Origin: Sinimarinibacterium flocculans
Lineage (GTDB): Bacteria > Pseudomonadota > Gammaproteobacteria > Nevskiales > Nevskiaceae
Reading direction: 5' to 3'
DNA: 64,000 bases
Assembly (NCBI RefSeq): GCF_003201205.1
Contig: NZ_QICN01000002.1
Location: 235,780-299,779 of the forward strand
Below are positions 56,094 through 64,000 of the stretch, one piece after another (position 1 is the stretch's first letter; each line of letters starts with the position of its first letter). Both the position numbers and the translations under genes were made by a program. The notes below the pieces were generated by a model. The model was not told the DNA's origin. It did not search any database and saw only the letters and a list, made by a program, of their open reading frames with translations.

Positions 56094-56786
56094 ATGCTGA
56101 GCATCCGTGGCCTCAACCAGTTCTACGGCGGCTCCCACATTCTCTGGGACATCGACCTCGACATCCCCCGGGGCTCGGTCACCTGCCTGATGGGCCGCAA
56201 CGGCATGGGCAAGACCACGCTGCTCAAGTGCGTGATGGGCCTGCTGCCGGCGGCGACCGGCGAGATCCGGCTCGGCGAGGACGACCTGCGCAAGCGCCCC
56301 GCCGAGGCGCGCGCGACGCTGGGCGTCGGCTACGTGCCGCAGGGCCGCGAGATTTTTCCGCGACTCACGGTCGAGGAGAACCTGAAACTTTCATTGCTCG
56401 CCGGTCGCGCGAAGCCCGGCGCGCTCGACCGCATCTACGAGACCTTTCCGGTGCTCCGGCAGATGACGAAGCGCCGTGGCGGCGATCTGTCCGGCGGACA
56501 GCAGCAGCAGCTCGCGATCGGTCGCGCACTGCTGCTCGACCCGCAGCTGCTGATTCTCGACGAGCCCTGCGAAGGCATCCAGCCGAACATCGTCCACGAC
56601 ATCGGCGAGCTGATCCTGCGCCTGAACCGCGAACAGGGCCTCACCGTGCTGCTCGTCGAGCAGAAGCTGCCGTTCGCACGGCGCGTCGCCAGCGAGTTCC
56701 GGATTCTCGACAAGGGGCGCCTGGTCGCCAGCAGCGCGATCGCCGGACTGACCGACGACATCGTGCGCAAGCACCTCACGGTGTGA
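56094..56786 (+). CDS. urtE: Urea ABC transporter, ATPase UrtE
   Basis: This 230-residue ATP-binding subunit begins MLSIRGLNQFYGGSHILWDI, has Walker A GRNGMGKTT, the signature LSGGQQQQLAIGRALLL, Walker B LILDEPCEGIQPNIV and the switch His replaced by Gln in LLVEQKLPF, which is usual for UrtE/LivF. I prefer the ATG at 56094 (AAGGCGAG upstream) over a GTG at 56070 that would overlap urtD. Confidence 0.96.
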   Translation: MLSIRGLNQFYGGSHILWDIDLDIPRGSVTCLMGRNGMGKTTLLKCVMGLLPAATGEIRLGEDDLRKRPAEARATLGVGYVPQGREIFPRLTVEENLKLSLLAGRAKPGALDRIYETFPVLRQMTKRRGGDLSGGQQQQLAIGRALLLDPQLLILDEPCEGIQPNIVHDIGELILRLNREQGLTVLLVEQKLPFARRVASEFRILDKGRLVASSAIAGLTDDIVRKHLTV

Positions 56787-56912
56787 CCGGACGCTGGCCA
56801 TGAAGGACCAGCCCGGCCGGACAAGCGCTGTTGCTGCACTGGGGCCGTCCCTTCCCGGGGCGGATGTGAGCTGTCAATCGGCTGTCGTTTCATTCATCAG
56901 GAGAGAGTTCAA

Positions 56913-57869
56913 GTGAAGAAGATCATCACTGGCGTGGTCGCCGCTGCCGCGGCAGGTGCGATTCCGGTCGCGCACGCCGAGATCGAGCTGGGGGCGGGCA
57001 TCAGCATCACAGGGTTTCTCGACATGTCGTATGTGTCGAGCAGCCCCGACGGCGGAGAGAGCACGGACAGCGCAGGGATCGACCAGTTCGAGACCAGCTT
57101 CATGTTCGCGGGCTCGAACGGCATTTCCGCCCAGGTCGACATCGAGTACGGCGAAGGCTTCGACGGCAGCGACGACGAGACCTTCGTCGAACAGGCCTTC
57201 GTCGCCAAGGCCTTCACCGAGCAGTTCAGCGTCAAGGCCGGCCGCTTCCTCAGCTACAGCGGCTGGGAGACCGAGGAACCCACGGGCCTGTTCCAGTACA
57301 GCGGCACCGGCTATGCCCCGTTCTTCTACGGGTACTACCAGAACGGCGTATCGGCCTACTACGCCGGCGGCGCCGTCGACGTGATGGCCTCTGTGGTCAC
57401 CAGCGCCTTCAATCCGCTGGACCGCAACGACACGCCGGAGACCGAGGATTTCGCCTACGAACTCGGCCTGGCCGTGTATCCGGTGGAAGGGCTGACCGCG
57501 AAGGTGTTCTTCATCTCGGACGAGGACTCCGATACGGACGTGATCAACGCATGGGCGTCCTACTCGGCAGCCGGCTTCACGTTCGCGGGCGAGTACAACG
57601 TGGCCGACTATGGCGACGCGGGTGAAGCGGATGGCTTTCTGGTGATGGGCAACTACGCCACCGGGCCGTTCGGTTTCACCGTCCGCTATCACGACTTCAC
57701 GGTCGAGGACGACGCCGGCGTCACTACCTTCGAGAACTCCGCGATCACGCTGTCGCCCAGCTACAAGGCCGGCGACAACCTGCTGTTCGTCGCCGAGTAC
57801 CGGGTGGACGATTTCGGTCCCGCCGGCGATGTCGACACGATCGCACTGGAAGCCCTGTTCACGTTCTGA
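56913..57869 (+). CDS. Outer-membrane porin of the urt locus
   Basis: This 318-residue exported protein has a signal peptide of about 22 residues (ending VAHAE). The mature chain is strand-rich and acidic, opens with LGAGISITGFLDMSYVSS, has porin-like FVAKAFTEQFSVKAGRFLSY, and ends in LEALFTF with a terminal Phe. The start is a GTG at 56913 behind AGGAGAGAG. It follows urtE after 126 bases on the same strand. A role in bringing urea or small amides across the outer membrane is inferred from position only. Confidence 0.85.
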   Translation: MKKIITGVVAAAAAGAIPVAHAEIELGAGISITGFLDMSYVSSSPDGGESTDSAGIDQFETSFMFAGSNGISAQVDIEYGEGFDGSDDETFVEQAFVAKAFTEQFSVKAGRFLSYSGWETEEPTGLFQYSGTGYAPFFYGYYQNGVSAYYAGGAVDVMASVVTSAFNPLDRNDTPETEDFAYELGLAVYPVEGLTAKVFFISDEDSDTDVINAWASYSAAGFTFAGEYNVADYGDAGEADGFLVMGNYATGPFGFTVRYHDFTVEDDAGVTTFENSAITLSPSYKAGDNLLFVAEYRVDDFGPAGDVDTIALEALFTF

Positions 57870-57875
57870 TCGCGA

Positions 57876-57944
57876 GCGGGCGACACGCTGCGCCGGCCGG
57901 TCAGGGCCGGCACGGCGGCTTTCACGCGCGGCGGCGATGACCGA
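57876..57944. other. Hairpin region after the porin gene
   Basis: GCCGGCC / GGTCAG / GGCCGGC (about 57891-57910) forms a stable hairpin after the porin stop but has no T run. It may terminate the urt-porin transcript before the ilv promoter. Confidence 0.4.
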
Positions 57945-57974
57945 TTGACAGGTTCATCGCCGCCCCGCTAGTCT
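57945..57974 (+). promoter_or_regulatory. Promoter of the ilv leader
   Basis: A perfect -35 TTGACA (57945-57950) and a -10-like TAGTCT (57969-57974) with an 18-base spacer lie 27 bases before the leader-peptide ATG. Confidence 0.6.
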
Positions 57975-58000
57975 CCGCGCAATTTTTGCGAATTCACGCA

Positions 58001-58066
58001 ATGAACCAGCTCAAGCACAGCGTCCTCGTAGCCATTTGGGTCGTCGCCGTCAGCGACGCGCCTTAG
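58001..58066 (+). CDS. ilv operon leader peptide
   Basis: This 21-residue ORF reads MNQLKHSVLVAIWVVAVSDA plus Pro: five Val, three Ala, two Leu and one Ile, concentrated in residues 8-17. Its position between a promoter and a terminator, ahead of acetolactate synthase, identifies it as an attenuation leader. Ribosome stalling at scarce branched-chain aminoacyl-tRNAs would block the terminator. It is too short for ordinary gene finding. Confidence 0.88.
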   Translation: MNQLKHSVLVAIWVVAVSDAP

Positions 58067-58121
58067 GGGACGCTGTACGAACACCAACCCCCGCCGGCGC
58101 AAGGACCGGCGGGGGTTTTTT
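58017..58121 (+). promoter_or_regulatory. Transcription attenuator of the ilv genes
   Basis: ACAGCGTCC (58017-58025) and GGACGCTGT (58068-58076) are perfect complements enclosing the Val/Ala codons and would form the pause hairpin. The terminator is CCCCCGCCGG / CGCAAGGA / CCGGCGGGGG (58088-58115) followed by six Ts (58116-58121). The alternative antiterminator pairing was not resolved by eye. Confidence 0.85.
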
Positions 58122-58176
58122 CGTTGCGAACACCTCCGGTCTCCACCCAGCGGGCTTTTCACGATGGAAAGCCGCC

Positions 58177-59832
58177 ATGGACCTCAACGGTGCTGAACTG
58201 ATCACCCGCCACCTCGAAGCCGAGGGGCTGACGCATGTCGTCGGCATCCCCGGCGGTGCGCTGCTGCCGCTGTATCGTGCGCTCGCGGACTCGCGCCTGG
58301 TCCACGTCCTGGCGCGGCACGAGCAGGGTGCGGGTTTCATCGCCCAGGGTAGCGCCCGCGCCAGCGGTCGCGCCGGTGTGTGTCTCGCGACGTCCGGCCC
58401 CGGCGTCACCAACCTGCTGACCGCGGTCGCCGATGCCAAGGCCGACTCGGTGCCGCTGGTCGCGATCTGCGGCCAGGTGCCGCGTCCGCTGATCGGCACC
58501 GACGCCTTCCAGGAGATCCGCACCGGCCATCTCGTGGACTCGATCACCAAGACCCACTTCGAGATCCGCGATGTTTCGGATCTGGTCGACGTGCTCCCGG
58601 AAGCCTTCCGCATCGCCGAGAGCGGGCGCCCGGGGCCGGTGGTGATCGACGTGCCGAAGGACGTGCAGACCGAGCGCATCAAGCTCGACCGCCTGCCCGA
58701 GGTGGCTCCACGCGAAGGCGCGCCTGCGCCGGATGCGCAGGCCATCGCCGAAGCCGCAGCGATGATCGATGCCGCCCGGCGGCCCGTGCTCTACCTCGGT
58801 GGTGGCGTCACCCAGGCGCGCGCACAGGCGGCGGCGGTCGCGCTGGCCGAGCGCGCCGACATCCCGGCAACGACGACGCTGATGGCGCTGGGCACGCTGC
58901 CGCACGGTCATCCGCTGGCGCTCGGCATGCTCGGCCAGCACGGCGCCCGCGCGACCAACCAGGCCATCGACGAATGCGATCTGCTGATCGCGATCGGCAG
59001 TCGCTTCGACGATCGCGTCACCGGCCGCGCCGACCGCTTCGCACCGCGGGCGCGCGTGATCCACATCGACATCGATGCACGCGAACTCGGCAAGCTGCGG
59101 CGCCCCGATCTCGGCATCGAGGCCGATGCCGGCGCCGCACTGCGCGCGCTCGCCGACGCGGTGCGCCGCCAGACACGGCCGCAGTGGCGCACGCGCATCG
59201 CCACGCTGCAGCGCGAGTTTGCCGACACCGCGCCGGTCGACGATCCGCGGCAGCCACCGGCGCTGATCCGCGCGACGGCCGCGGCAGTCGGTCCCGACGC
59301 CTACGTCACGACGGACGTCGGCCAGCACCAGATGTGGGCCGCGCAGCACTACCCGTTCACGCGCCCCGAACGCTGGCTGACCTCCGGCGGCCTCGGCACG
59401 ATGGGCTTCGGCCTGCCGGCGGCGATCGGCGCGGCACTGGCGTCGCCGCAAGCGCCGGTCGTGGCCTTCTGCGGCGACGGCAGCATCCTGATGAACCTGC
59501 AGGAGCTGGCCACCCTGGCCGACCTGCAGCTCGACGTGAAGCTGGTCGTGCTCGACAACGCCGCGCTGGGCCTCGTGCGCCAGCAGCAGAACCTGTTCTA
59601 CCAGCGCCGCTTCATCGGCTCCCTGTATCAGCGGCCACCGGCGCTGTGCGCGGTCGCCGAGGCCTTCGGCATACCGGCCGTCGATCTGGGCCTGACCCGC
59701 GATCCGCTGCCGCGGCTGCGCGAGGCCCTGCGTCAGCCGGGCCCGGTGCTGATCCGCGCGCCGGTCGACACGGCCGAGCAGGTGTTGCCGATGGTGCCGG
59801 CCGGCGCCGCCAACACCGAAGCGATCTGCTGA
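58177..59832 (+). CDS. ilvG: Acetolactate synthase large subunit (IlvG type)
   Basis: This 551-residue ThDP enzyme condenses pyruvate with pyruvate or 2-ketobutyrate in valine/isoleucine synthesis. Marks are HVVGIPGGALLPLYRAL, the catalytic Glu in LARHEQGAGFIAQGSAR, VCLATSGPGVTNLLTAVADA, GQVPRPLIGTDAFQE, and the ThDP site GDGSILMNLQELATLADLQL with LDNAALGLVRQQQ. Length matches IlvG. The start at 58177 is chosen because the upstream extension runs through the attenuator. No small (IlvM/IlvN) subunit gene follows; ilvE starts 44 bases later. Confidence 0.93.
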   Translation: MDLNGAELITRHLEAEGLTHVVGIPGGALLPLYRALADSRLVHVLARHEQGAGFIAQGSARASGRAGVCLATSGPGVTNLLTAVADAKADSVPLVAICGQVPRPLIGTDAFQEIRTGHLVDSITKTHFEIRDVSDLVDVLPEAFRIAESGRPGPVVIDVPKDVQTERIKLDRLPEVAPREGAPAPDAQAIAEAAAMIDAARRPVLYLGGGVTQARAQAAAVALAERADIPATTTLMALGTLPHGHPLALGMLGQHGARATNQAIDECDLLIAIGSRFDDRVTGRADRFAPRARVIHIDIDARELGKLRRPDLGIEADAGAALRALADAVRRQTRPQWRTRIATLQREFADTAPVDDPRQPPALIRATAAAVGPDAYVTTDVGQHQMWAAQHYPFTRPERWLTSGGLGTMGFGLPAAIGAALASPQAPVVAFCGDGSILMNLQELATLADLQLDVKLVVLDNAALGLVRQQQNLFYQRRFIGSLYQRPPALCAVAEAFGIPAVDLGLTRDPLPRLREALRQPGPVLIRAPVDTAEQVLPMVPAGAANTEAIC

Positions 59833-59876
59833 CACCTTCCCTTTCCAGAATTCCGCGAACCCCGAGACACCCCGAC

Positions 59877-60944
59877 ATGCAACTCCCTCCCGAAGTGCCG
59901 CTGCTCGCGCAGCTTCCCCCGGACTGGCCGGCGCCCGAAGCGCTCGGCTTCGGCCAGTACCTCGGCCCGTATCTCGTCGAGTGCCAGCACCGCGCCGAAG
60001 GCGGCTGGGGCGCGCCGTGCCTGACGCCGCGCGCCGCATCGCCCCTGCCGGTGGCCAGTGGCGCCACGCAGTACGGCCTGTCGGTATTCGAAGGCCTGAA
60101 GGCCTACCGGGACGCCAGCGACGGCATCCACCTGTTCCGCGCGCCCGAGCACGCGCAGCGCCTGCAGCGCAGCGCCGAACGCCTGCACCTGCCGGTTCCG
60201 CCACAGGCCCTGATCCTGCAGCTGTGCCGGCTCGCCGTGCAGGTGCATGCCGACTACGTGCCGCCGCACGGCCGCGGTTCGCTCTACCTGCGACCGACGT
60301 TGTTCGCCGAGGAGGAATGCCTGGGACTGCGACCGGCGATGCGTCACCGGCTGAGCATCGTCGTGACGCCGTGCGGCGATCCGCTGCCCAAATCCGTGCG
60401 CCTGTGGGCCGAGCCCGAGCTGATCCGCGCCGCGCCCGGCGGACTCGGCGCGGCCAAGACTGGCGCGAACTACGCGGCCGGCATCGGCGGCCTGCTGCGC
60501 GCGAAGGAGCGCGGCTACGACGACGTCGCCTGGCTCGATGCGGCGACGCACACCCAGCTCGGCGAGGCCGGCACGATGAACCTGTTCGTGCAGATCGGCG
60601 ACGAGGTGTTCACGCCGCCGCTGGACGGGACGATCCTCGCCGGCATCACGCGTGACTGCGTGATGACGCTGCTCGCCGAGCGCGGCATCGCCTGCCACGA
60701 GCGCGTACTGACGCTGGCCGCGCTGACGCAGGCCGGGACGGAGGGCACGCTCGGCAGCGCGTTCGGCACGGGAACCGCCGCGCGTATCGCGCGCATCACC
60801 GCCATCGGCGACGGACAGCGCGAGATCCGCTTCCGCGAGACCGGCCTGATCGAGTCGGTGCATGCCGCGCTCAAGCGGGCGCAGGAGACCCCGGGCGACG
60901 GCGGCCGCGCCTGGTGCGACACCGTCGAGCCAATGGGAGCCTGA
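59877..60944 (+). CDS. ilvE: Branched-chain amino acid aminotransferase
   Basis: This 355-residue PLP enzyme interconverts branched-chain amino and keto acids. Marks are YGLSVFEGLKAYR with LFRAPEHAQRLQRSAERLHL, SLYLRPTLFAEEECLGLRPA, the PLP lysine in GAAKTGANYAAG, EAGTMNLFVQIGDEV and LDGTILAGITRDCVMTLL. The length and these motifs fit the longer class of IlvE found in many Gram-positive and some Gram-negative bacteria. It is under the same attenuator as ilvG. Confidence 0.95.
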   Translation: MQLPPEVPLLAQLPPDWPAPEALGFGQYLGPYLVECQHRAEGGWGAPCLTPRAASPLPVASGATQYGLSVFEGLKAYRDASDGIHLFRAPEHAQRLQRSAERLHLPVPPQALILQLCRLAVQVHADYVPPHGRGSLYLRPTLFAEEECLGLRPAMRHRLSIVVTPCGDPLPKSVRLWAEPELIRAAPGGLGAAKTGANYAAGIGGLLRAKERGYDDVAWLDAATHTQLGEAGTMNLFVQIGDEVFTPPLDGTILAGITRDCVMTLLAERGIACHERVLTLAALTQAGTEGTLGSAFGTGTAARIARITAIGDGQREIRFRETGLIESVHAALKRAQETPGDGGRAWCDTVEPMGA

Positions 60945-60948
60945 AGCC

Positions 60949-61344
60949 ATGGGTCAACATCAGATCGACAGCCAGAACCTGCCGTACGCGCCGGACAAGC
61001 TGCCGCGCAAAGCGGTCTGCGGTGCCGACGGTTTCTTCGCCGTGGACCTGCGCGTCGGCACGGTCATCGCCGCCGAACCCTTTGCCAAGGCACGCAAGCC
61101 GGCATACCGGCTCAAGGTCGACTTCGGCCCGGTCGTGGGGGTGCTGCAGACCAGCGCGCAGGTCACGAACTACGCCATCGATGCCCTGATCGGCCGCCGC
61201 GTCGTCGGTGCGCTGAATCTCGGCGAGAAGAACATCGCCGGCTTCACCAGCCAGTTCCTGATCCTCGGCGCGCTGCAGCCGGACGGCACCGTGCAACTGC
61301 TCGCGCCAGACGGCGCGCCGCCGGATGGCGCACCGGTGGCCTGA
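60949..61344 (+). CDS. tRNA-binding-domain protein (CsaA-like)
   Basis: This 131-residue protein is a single OB-fold tRNA-binding domain as in CsaA and the C terminus of methionyl-tRNA synthetase: FFAVDLRVGTVIAAEPFAKA, RKPAYRLKVDFGP, VTNYAIDALIGRRVVGALNL, IAGFTSQFLILGA. CsaA proteins bind tRNA or act as chaperones. The ATG at 60949 lies 4 bases after ilvE, so it is probably coexpressed, an unusual partner for branched-chain synthesis. Confidence 0.9.
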   Translation: MGQHQIDSQNLPYAPDKLPRKAVCGADGFFAVDLRVGTVIAAEPFAKARKPAYRLKVDFGPVVGVLQTSAQVTNYAIDALIGRRVVGALNLGEKNIAGFTSQFLILGALQPDGTVQLLAPDGAPPDGAPVA

Positions 61345-61359
61345 GCGTAGACTGGCGGC

Positions 61360-61548
61360 ATGCTCGAATCCGAGGCCATGCGCCTGGCCGCCGAACGCAG
61401 CTGCGAGATGCGCTGGGACGACGACCAGCGCTGCTGGGTGATTCTCGCCGTGTCCTACGATGCGGACATGGTCTGCCTGCCGGCCGCGACCCTCGCGCGG
61501 CTCGATGCGGACGAGTTCCTTCGCGAGTGGATTCCGGAGCGCCCCTAG
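61360..61548 (+). CDS. Small hypothetical protein
   Basis: This 62-residue protein (MLESEAMRLAAERSCEMRWD to EFLREWIPERP) has strongly GC-rich third codon positions like real genes here. It is acidic, has three Cys and no signal peptide; I do not recognise it. It follows the tRNA-binding gene by 15 bases, and its TAG stop overlaps the stop of the opposing GGDEF-EAL gene. Confidence 0.6.
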   Translation: MLESEAMRLAAERSCEMRWDDDQRCWVILAVSYDADMVCLPAATLARLDADEFLREWIPERP

Positions 61549-64000
61549 GCGGGCACCAGCAGATCCTCCACCGGCTGCGGACGGTGAAAGAAGAAGCCCT
61601 GGCCCAGGCGGATGCCGCGTGCGTGCAGCTGTCTGGCGGTGGACGCGTCCTCGATGCCCTCGGCAATCGCCTGGATGCCCAGCTTGCGCGTGAGCTGCGC
61701 CACCATCGAGACCACGGGCTCGTTGATCGGGTCGCCGCTCACCGACGACGTGAAGTCCTGCGCGATCTTGATGCCGTCCACCTGCAGATGACGCAGGTAG
61801 TTGAACGACGTGAAGCCGGACCCGAAGTCGTCGAGCAGCACCCGTGACCCGTGGGACCTGAGGAGCTCGATCCCCTTGAGTGTCACGTGCCAGTTCGACG
61901 GCGCCGCCGACTCGGTGATCTCGAAGCAGATCCGGTCGCGCAACTCGGCGCTCGAGGACAGCACCTCGCTGATCACGCCGTGGAAGCGCAGATCCGACAG
62001 CGACAGCCCGGAGACATTGACGGTGACGTACCAGTCCCGCGGCAGACCGCCGCCATTCTGCCCGATCAAGCGCGCGGCGCTGCGCAGCATCCAGCTGTCC
62101 AGCCGGGTGATCAGGTCGTTGCGTTCCGCCACGGGCAGGAAGCGGTCCGGAGGGATCACGCTGCCGTCGTCACCGACCAGCCGCGTCAGCAGTTCCATGC
62201 CGACGGCGTTGCCGCTCTCCAGATCCACGATCTTCTGGGCGTAGACCCGCAGACGCTGCTCGTCGAACGCGCTCTGCAGGGCGTTGACCGCGTTGAACTC
62301 GACCGCCGGCGTGACGCCGTCGATGCCGTTATCGCGATAGACGCAGGCGCGATTGCGTCCGGTCCGCTTGGCCACGTAGCAGGCCGCATCCGCCATGCGT
62401 AGCAGATCGGCAACGGTGTAGACCTCGGTCGGCGGCGCGGCGATGCCGATCGACAGACCGAGCTGGAACTGCTGCTTGTCGCGCCGGAAACGGAACCGGT
62501 CCACCGCATCGATCAGCTTCGCCGCGATCTGCTCGGCCTCGCGCTCGTTGCACTCGTCGAGAATGACGCCGAACTCGTCGCCGCCGAGGCGGGCGAAGGT
62601 ATCGGTGCTGCGCAGCATTGCGCGCAGGCGCACGGCCAGGGCACGGAGCAACTCGTCACCGGCGTCGTGTCCGATGGTGTCGTTGACGATCTTGAAGCGG
62701 TCGAGATCCAGGTACAGCAGGCACCAGGGCCGCGGCTGGCGTACGCTCGACAGCCGCTGGCGCTCGAGCGTCTGCTCGAAGCCGGAGCGGTTCATCAACC
62801 CGGTCAACGCGTCGTGCGTCGCCTGATGCTCCAGCGCGCGCGTGAGGGCCCGCGCCTGCGTGACGTCGTGCAGCATGAAGACGAAGCCGATGGGCTCACC
62901 CTGGGCATCCTTGAGCGGCGCAAGCGCGTACTCCAGCGTCAGCAACGGCAGCGATCCGCGCCGCAGCTGCGCCACGCCCTGGGTGTGCGATGCGTGACGG
63001 TCCGGCAGCGCCTGCAGGAGCTCGAGCGGGTCCCCCACGTCATCGCGCAGATCGACCGCATCCGCGAGCGCGGTCCCGATCAGATCGGCCGGCGGCAGAC
63101 CCAAGAGGCGTTCGGCAATGGGGTTGGCGAAATCCACCGTCCCGGCCGTGTCGGTGATCAGCACGGCATCGGTGATCGACGCCAGGGCTACCTTGAAGCG
63201 TTCCTTCTCCCATTGCAGCAGGGTCTCGAAGCGACGTCGCTCGGAGATGTCCTGGATGTGCGACACGAAGTGCAGCGGCTTGCCGCAGGTATCCCGCACC
63301 AGCGTGACGTCGAGCTGGATCGGTACGAAGCTGCCGTCCTTGTGGACGTAACGCTTGAACAATCGGTATCCGGGAATCTCGCCGGCGAGCGTCCGCTGCA
63401 CCAGATCCAGATCCGGGCCGAGATCGTCCGGGTGCGTGATGTCCTGGAAGGTCATCCGCATCAGCTCGTCGTTGGCGTAGCCGACGATCTCGCAGACGGC
63501 GTCGTTGACGGTGAGCCAGCTGCCATCGAGCCCGACCAGCGCCAGTCCGATCGGCGATGCGGCGATCGTCAGCCGCAGGTGCTGCTCGCGTTCGCGCACC
63601 TCCTGCTCGATGTGCTTGCGCTCGGAGACATCGCGCCCCTCGGCAATCAGCGACATGATCCGGCCCAGCGCGTCGCGGACCGGCTTGAGCGAGAAGTCCA
63701 CGGTCATGCGGGCATCGCCCGCGCCCAGGACCTCGATCTCCGCACGCACCAGCTCGCCCGCGGCCGCGCGGTGCACGGCGTCCTGCACCAGTGCCGAGGT
63801 TTCCGGTGACGTCTGGAAATACGGCAGCTCCCACAACAACCGGCCGGCGATGTCCCGCGGCTGCAGCCCGGCGAAGTTCAGGGCCGTCTCGTTGCCTTCG
63901 ATGACACGACCGTCGGGCTCGACGACGCCCATGAGCTGGAACGTCGAGTTGAACACCGCCGAGAAGCGTGCCTCGCGCTCGTGCAGGCGCGACAGCGTCC
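61545..64000 (-). CDS. Multi-PAS GGDEF-EAL signalling protein (runs off right edge)
   Basis: This c-di-GMP signalling protein has at least 818 residues in the window and its start lies beyond the edge; the frame is open to 64000 and reads a PAS-type stretch (LHEREARFSAVFNSTFQLMG). At least three or four PAS/PAC modules are followed by a GGDEF domain with an intact FARLGGDEFGVILDE and an inhibitory-site RxxD (RSTD) five residues before it. A C-terminal EAL domain has ELL in place of EAL but keeps FEITES, LLDDFGSGF, DGIKI and AEGIED. Both synthesis and breakdown of c-di-GMP are possible. The Glu and later acidic ligands are kept, so the phosphodiesterase may be active. Confidence 0.93.
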   Translation of the reverse strand, partial: TLSRLHEREARFSAVFNSTFQLMGVVEPDGRVIEGNETALNFAGLQPRDIAGRLLWELPYFQTSPETSALVQDAVHRAAAGELVRAEIEVLGAGDARMTVDFSLKPVRDALGRIMSLIAEGRDVSERKHIEQEVREREQHLRLTIAASPIGLALVGLDGSWLTVNDAVCEIVGYANDELMRMTFQDITHPDDLGPDLDLVQRTLAGEIPGYRLFKRYVHKDGSFVPIQLDVTLVRDTCGKPLHFVSHIQDISERRRFETLLQWEKERFKVALASITDAVLITDTAGTVDFANPIAERLLGLPPADLIGTALADAVDLRDDVGDPLELLQALPDRHASHTQGVAQLRRGSLPLLTLEYALAPLKDAQGEPIGFVFMLHDVTQARALTRALEHQATHDALTGLMNRSGFEQTLERQRLSSVRQPRPWCLLYLDLDRFKIVNDTIGHDAGDELLRALAVRLRAMLRSTDTFARLGGDEFGVILDECNEREAEQIAAKLIDAVDRFRFRRDKQQFQLGLSIGIAAPPTEVYTVADLLRMADAACYVAKRTGRNRACVYRDNGIDGVTPAVEFNAVNALQSAFDEQRLRVYAQKIVDLESGNAVGMELLTRLVGDDGSVIPPDRFLPVAERNDLITRLDSWMLRSAARLIGQNGGGLPRDWYVTVNVSGLSLSDLRFHGVISEVLSSSAELRDRICFEITESAAPSNWHVTLKGIELLRSHGSRVLLDDFGSGFTSFNYLRHLQVDGIKIAQDFTSSVSGDPINEPVVSMVAQLTRKLGIQAIAEGIEDASTARQLHARGIRLGQGFFFHRPQPVEDLLVPA

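Noticed and set aside
58159-60204. A 681-codon open frame on the minus strand.
   Set aside because: Antisense to ilvG and ilvE.

Overview
The window is GC-rich, densely coded bacterial DNA. Several things point to a gammaproteobacterium: a PurL fragment of the long single-chain type, RdgC, DUF1820 and DUF1302 proteins, a GlyGly-CTERM protease, an ilv leader-peptide attenuator and a UrtABCDE/urease locus. A lipid-degrading environmental lineage close to Nevskiales/Solimonadaceae is my guess from gene content, not a demonstrated assignment. I saw no rRNA, tRNA, CRISPR array, transposase or phage genes.

Left part (1-22.6 kb): the N-terminal part of purL runs off the left edge, behind a metallo-beta-lactamase-fold hydrolase and a DUF1820 gene. 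Then come envelope genes (DUF1302 outer-membrane protein, OmpA-family protein, lipoprotein) and a 1346-residue secreted M36 metalloprotease with a PA insert, a Pro-Thr stalk and a GlyGly-CTERM tail. A decayed oxoprolinase/hydantoinase B remnant, a flavodoxin-like protein and a wax-ester synthase/DGAT-like acyltransferase follow. A SET-domain methyltransferase is next to a fused GNAT-histone deacetylase protein. A Pal-like lipoprotein, a BaeSR-like two-component system with a divergent Spy-like periplasmic protein, a cold-shock protein and rdgC complete this part.

Middle (22.6-41 kb): two copies of a 265-bp terminal-inverted-repeat element flank a stretch with two secreted/lipoprotein genes (Ig-like and NHL-repeat) and an EnvZ/OmpR-like pair. 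The response regulator of that pair has lost the end of its DNA-binding domain. A DUF4382 lipoprotein and a tightly packed acyl-CoA dehydrogenase/SDR/hydrolase/phosphatase/SDR run follow. After the second element come an acyl-CoA-reductase-like SDR, a LysE exporter, two VOC proteins, a DNA glycosylase, a PhoX-like protein and a fatty-acid-hydroxylase-family membrane protein.

Urea island (41.2-57.9 kb): this is the most coherent system. One strand carries a 1161-residue NCS1-transporter/histidine-kinase/receiver fusion, a LuxR-type response regulator, a 62-residue HupE/UreJ-like fragment and ureD-A-B-C-E-F-G, packed as one apparent operon. The opposite strand carries urtABCDE for urea uptake and a porin. 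The two units diverge from a 226-bp control region with an NtrC-like site and a 13-bp palindrome. I infer that the transporter-kinase senses a nitrogen compound and controls urea import and hydrolysis.

Right end (57.9-64 kb): a complete ilv attenuator (promoter, 21-residue Val/Ala/Leu/Ile leader, pause hairpin, terminator) precedes an IlvG-type acetolactate synthase and IlvE. A tRNA-binding-domain protein, a short hypothetical protein and a multi-PAS GGDEF-EAL protein that leaves the window follow.
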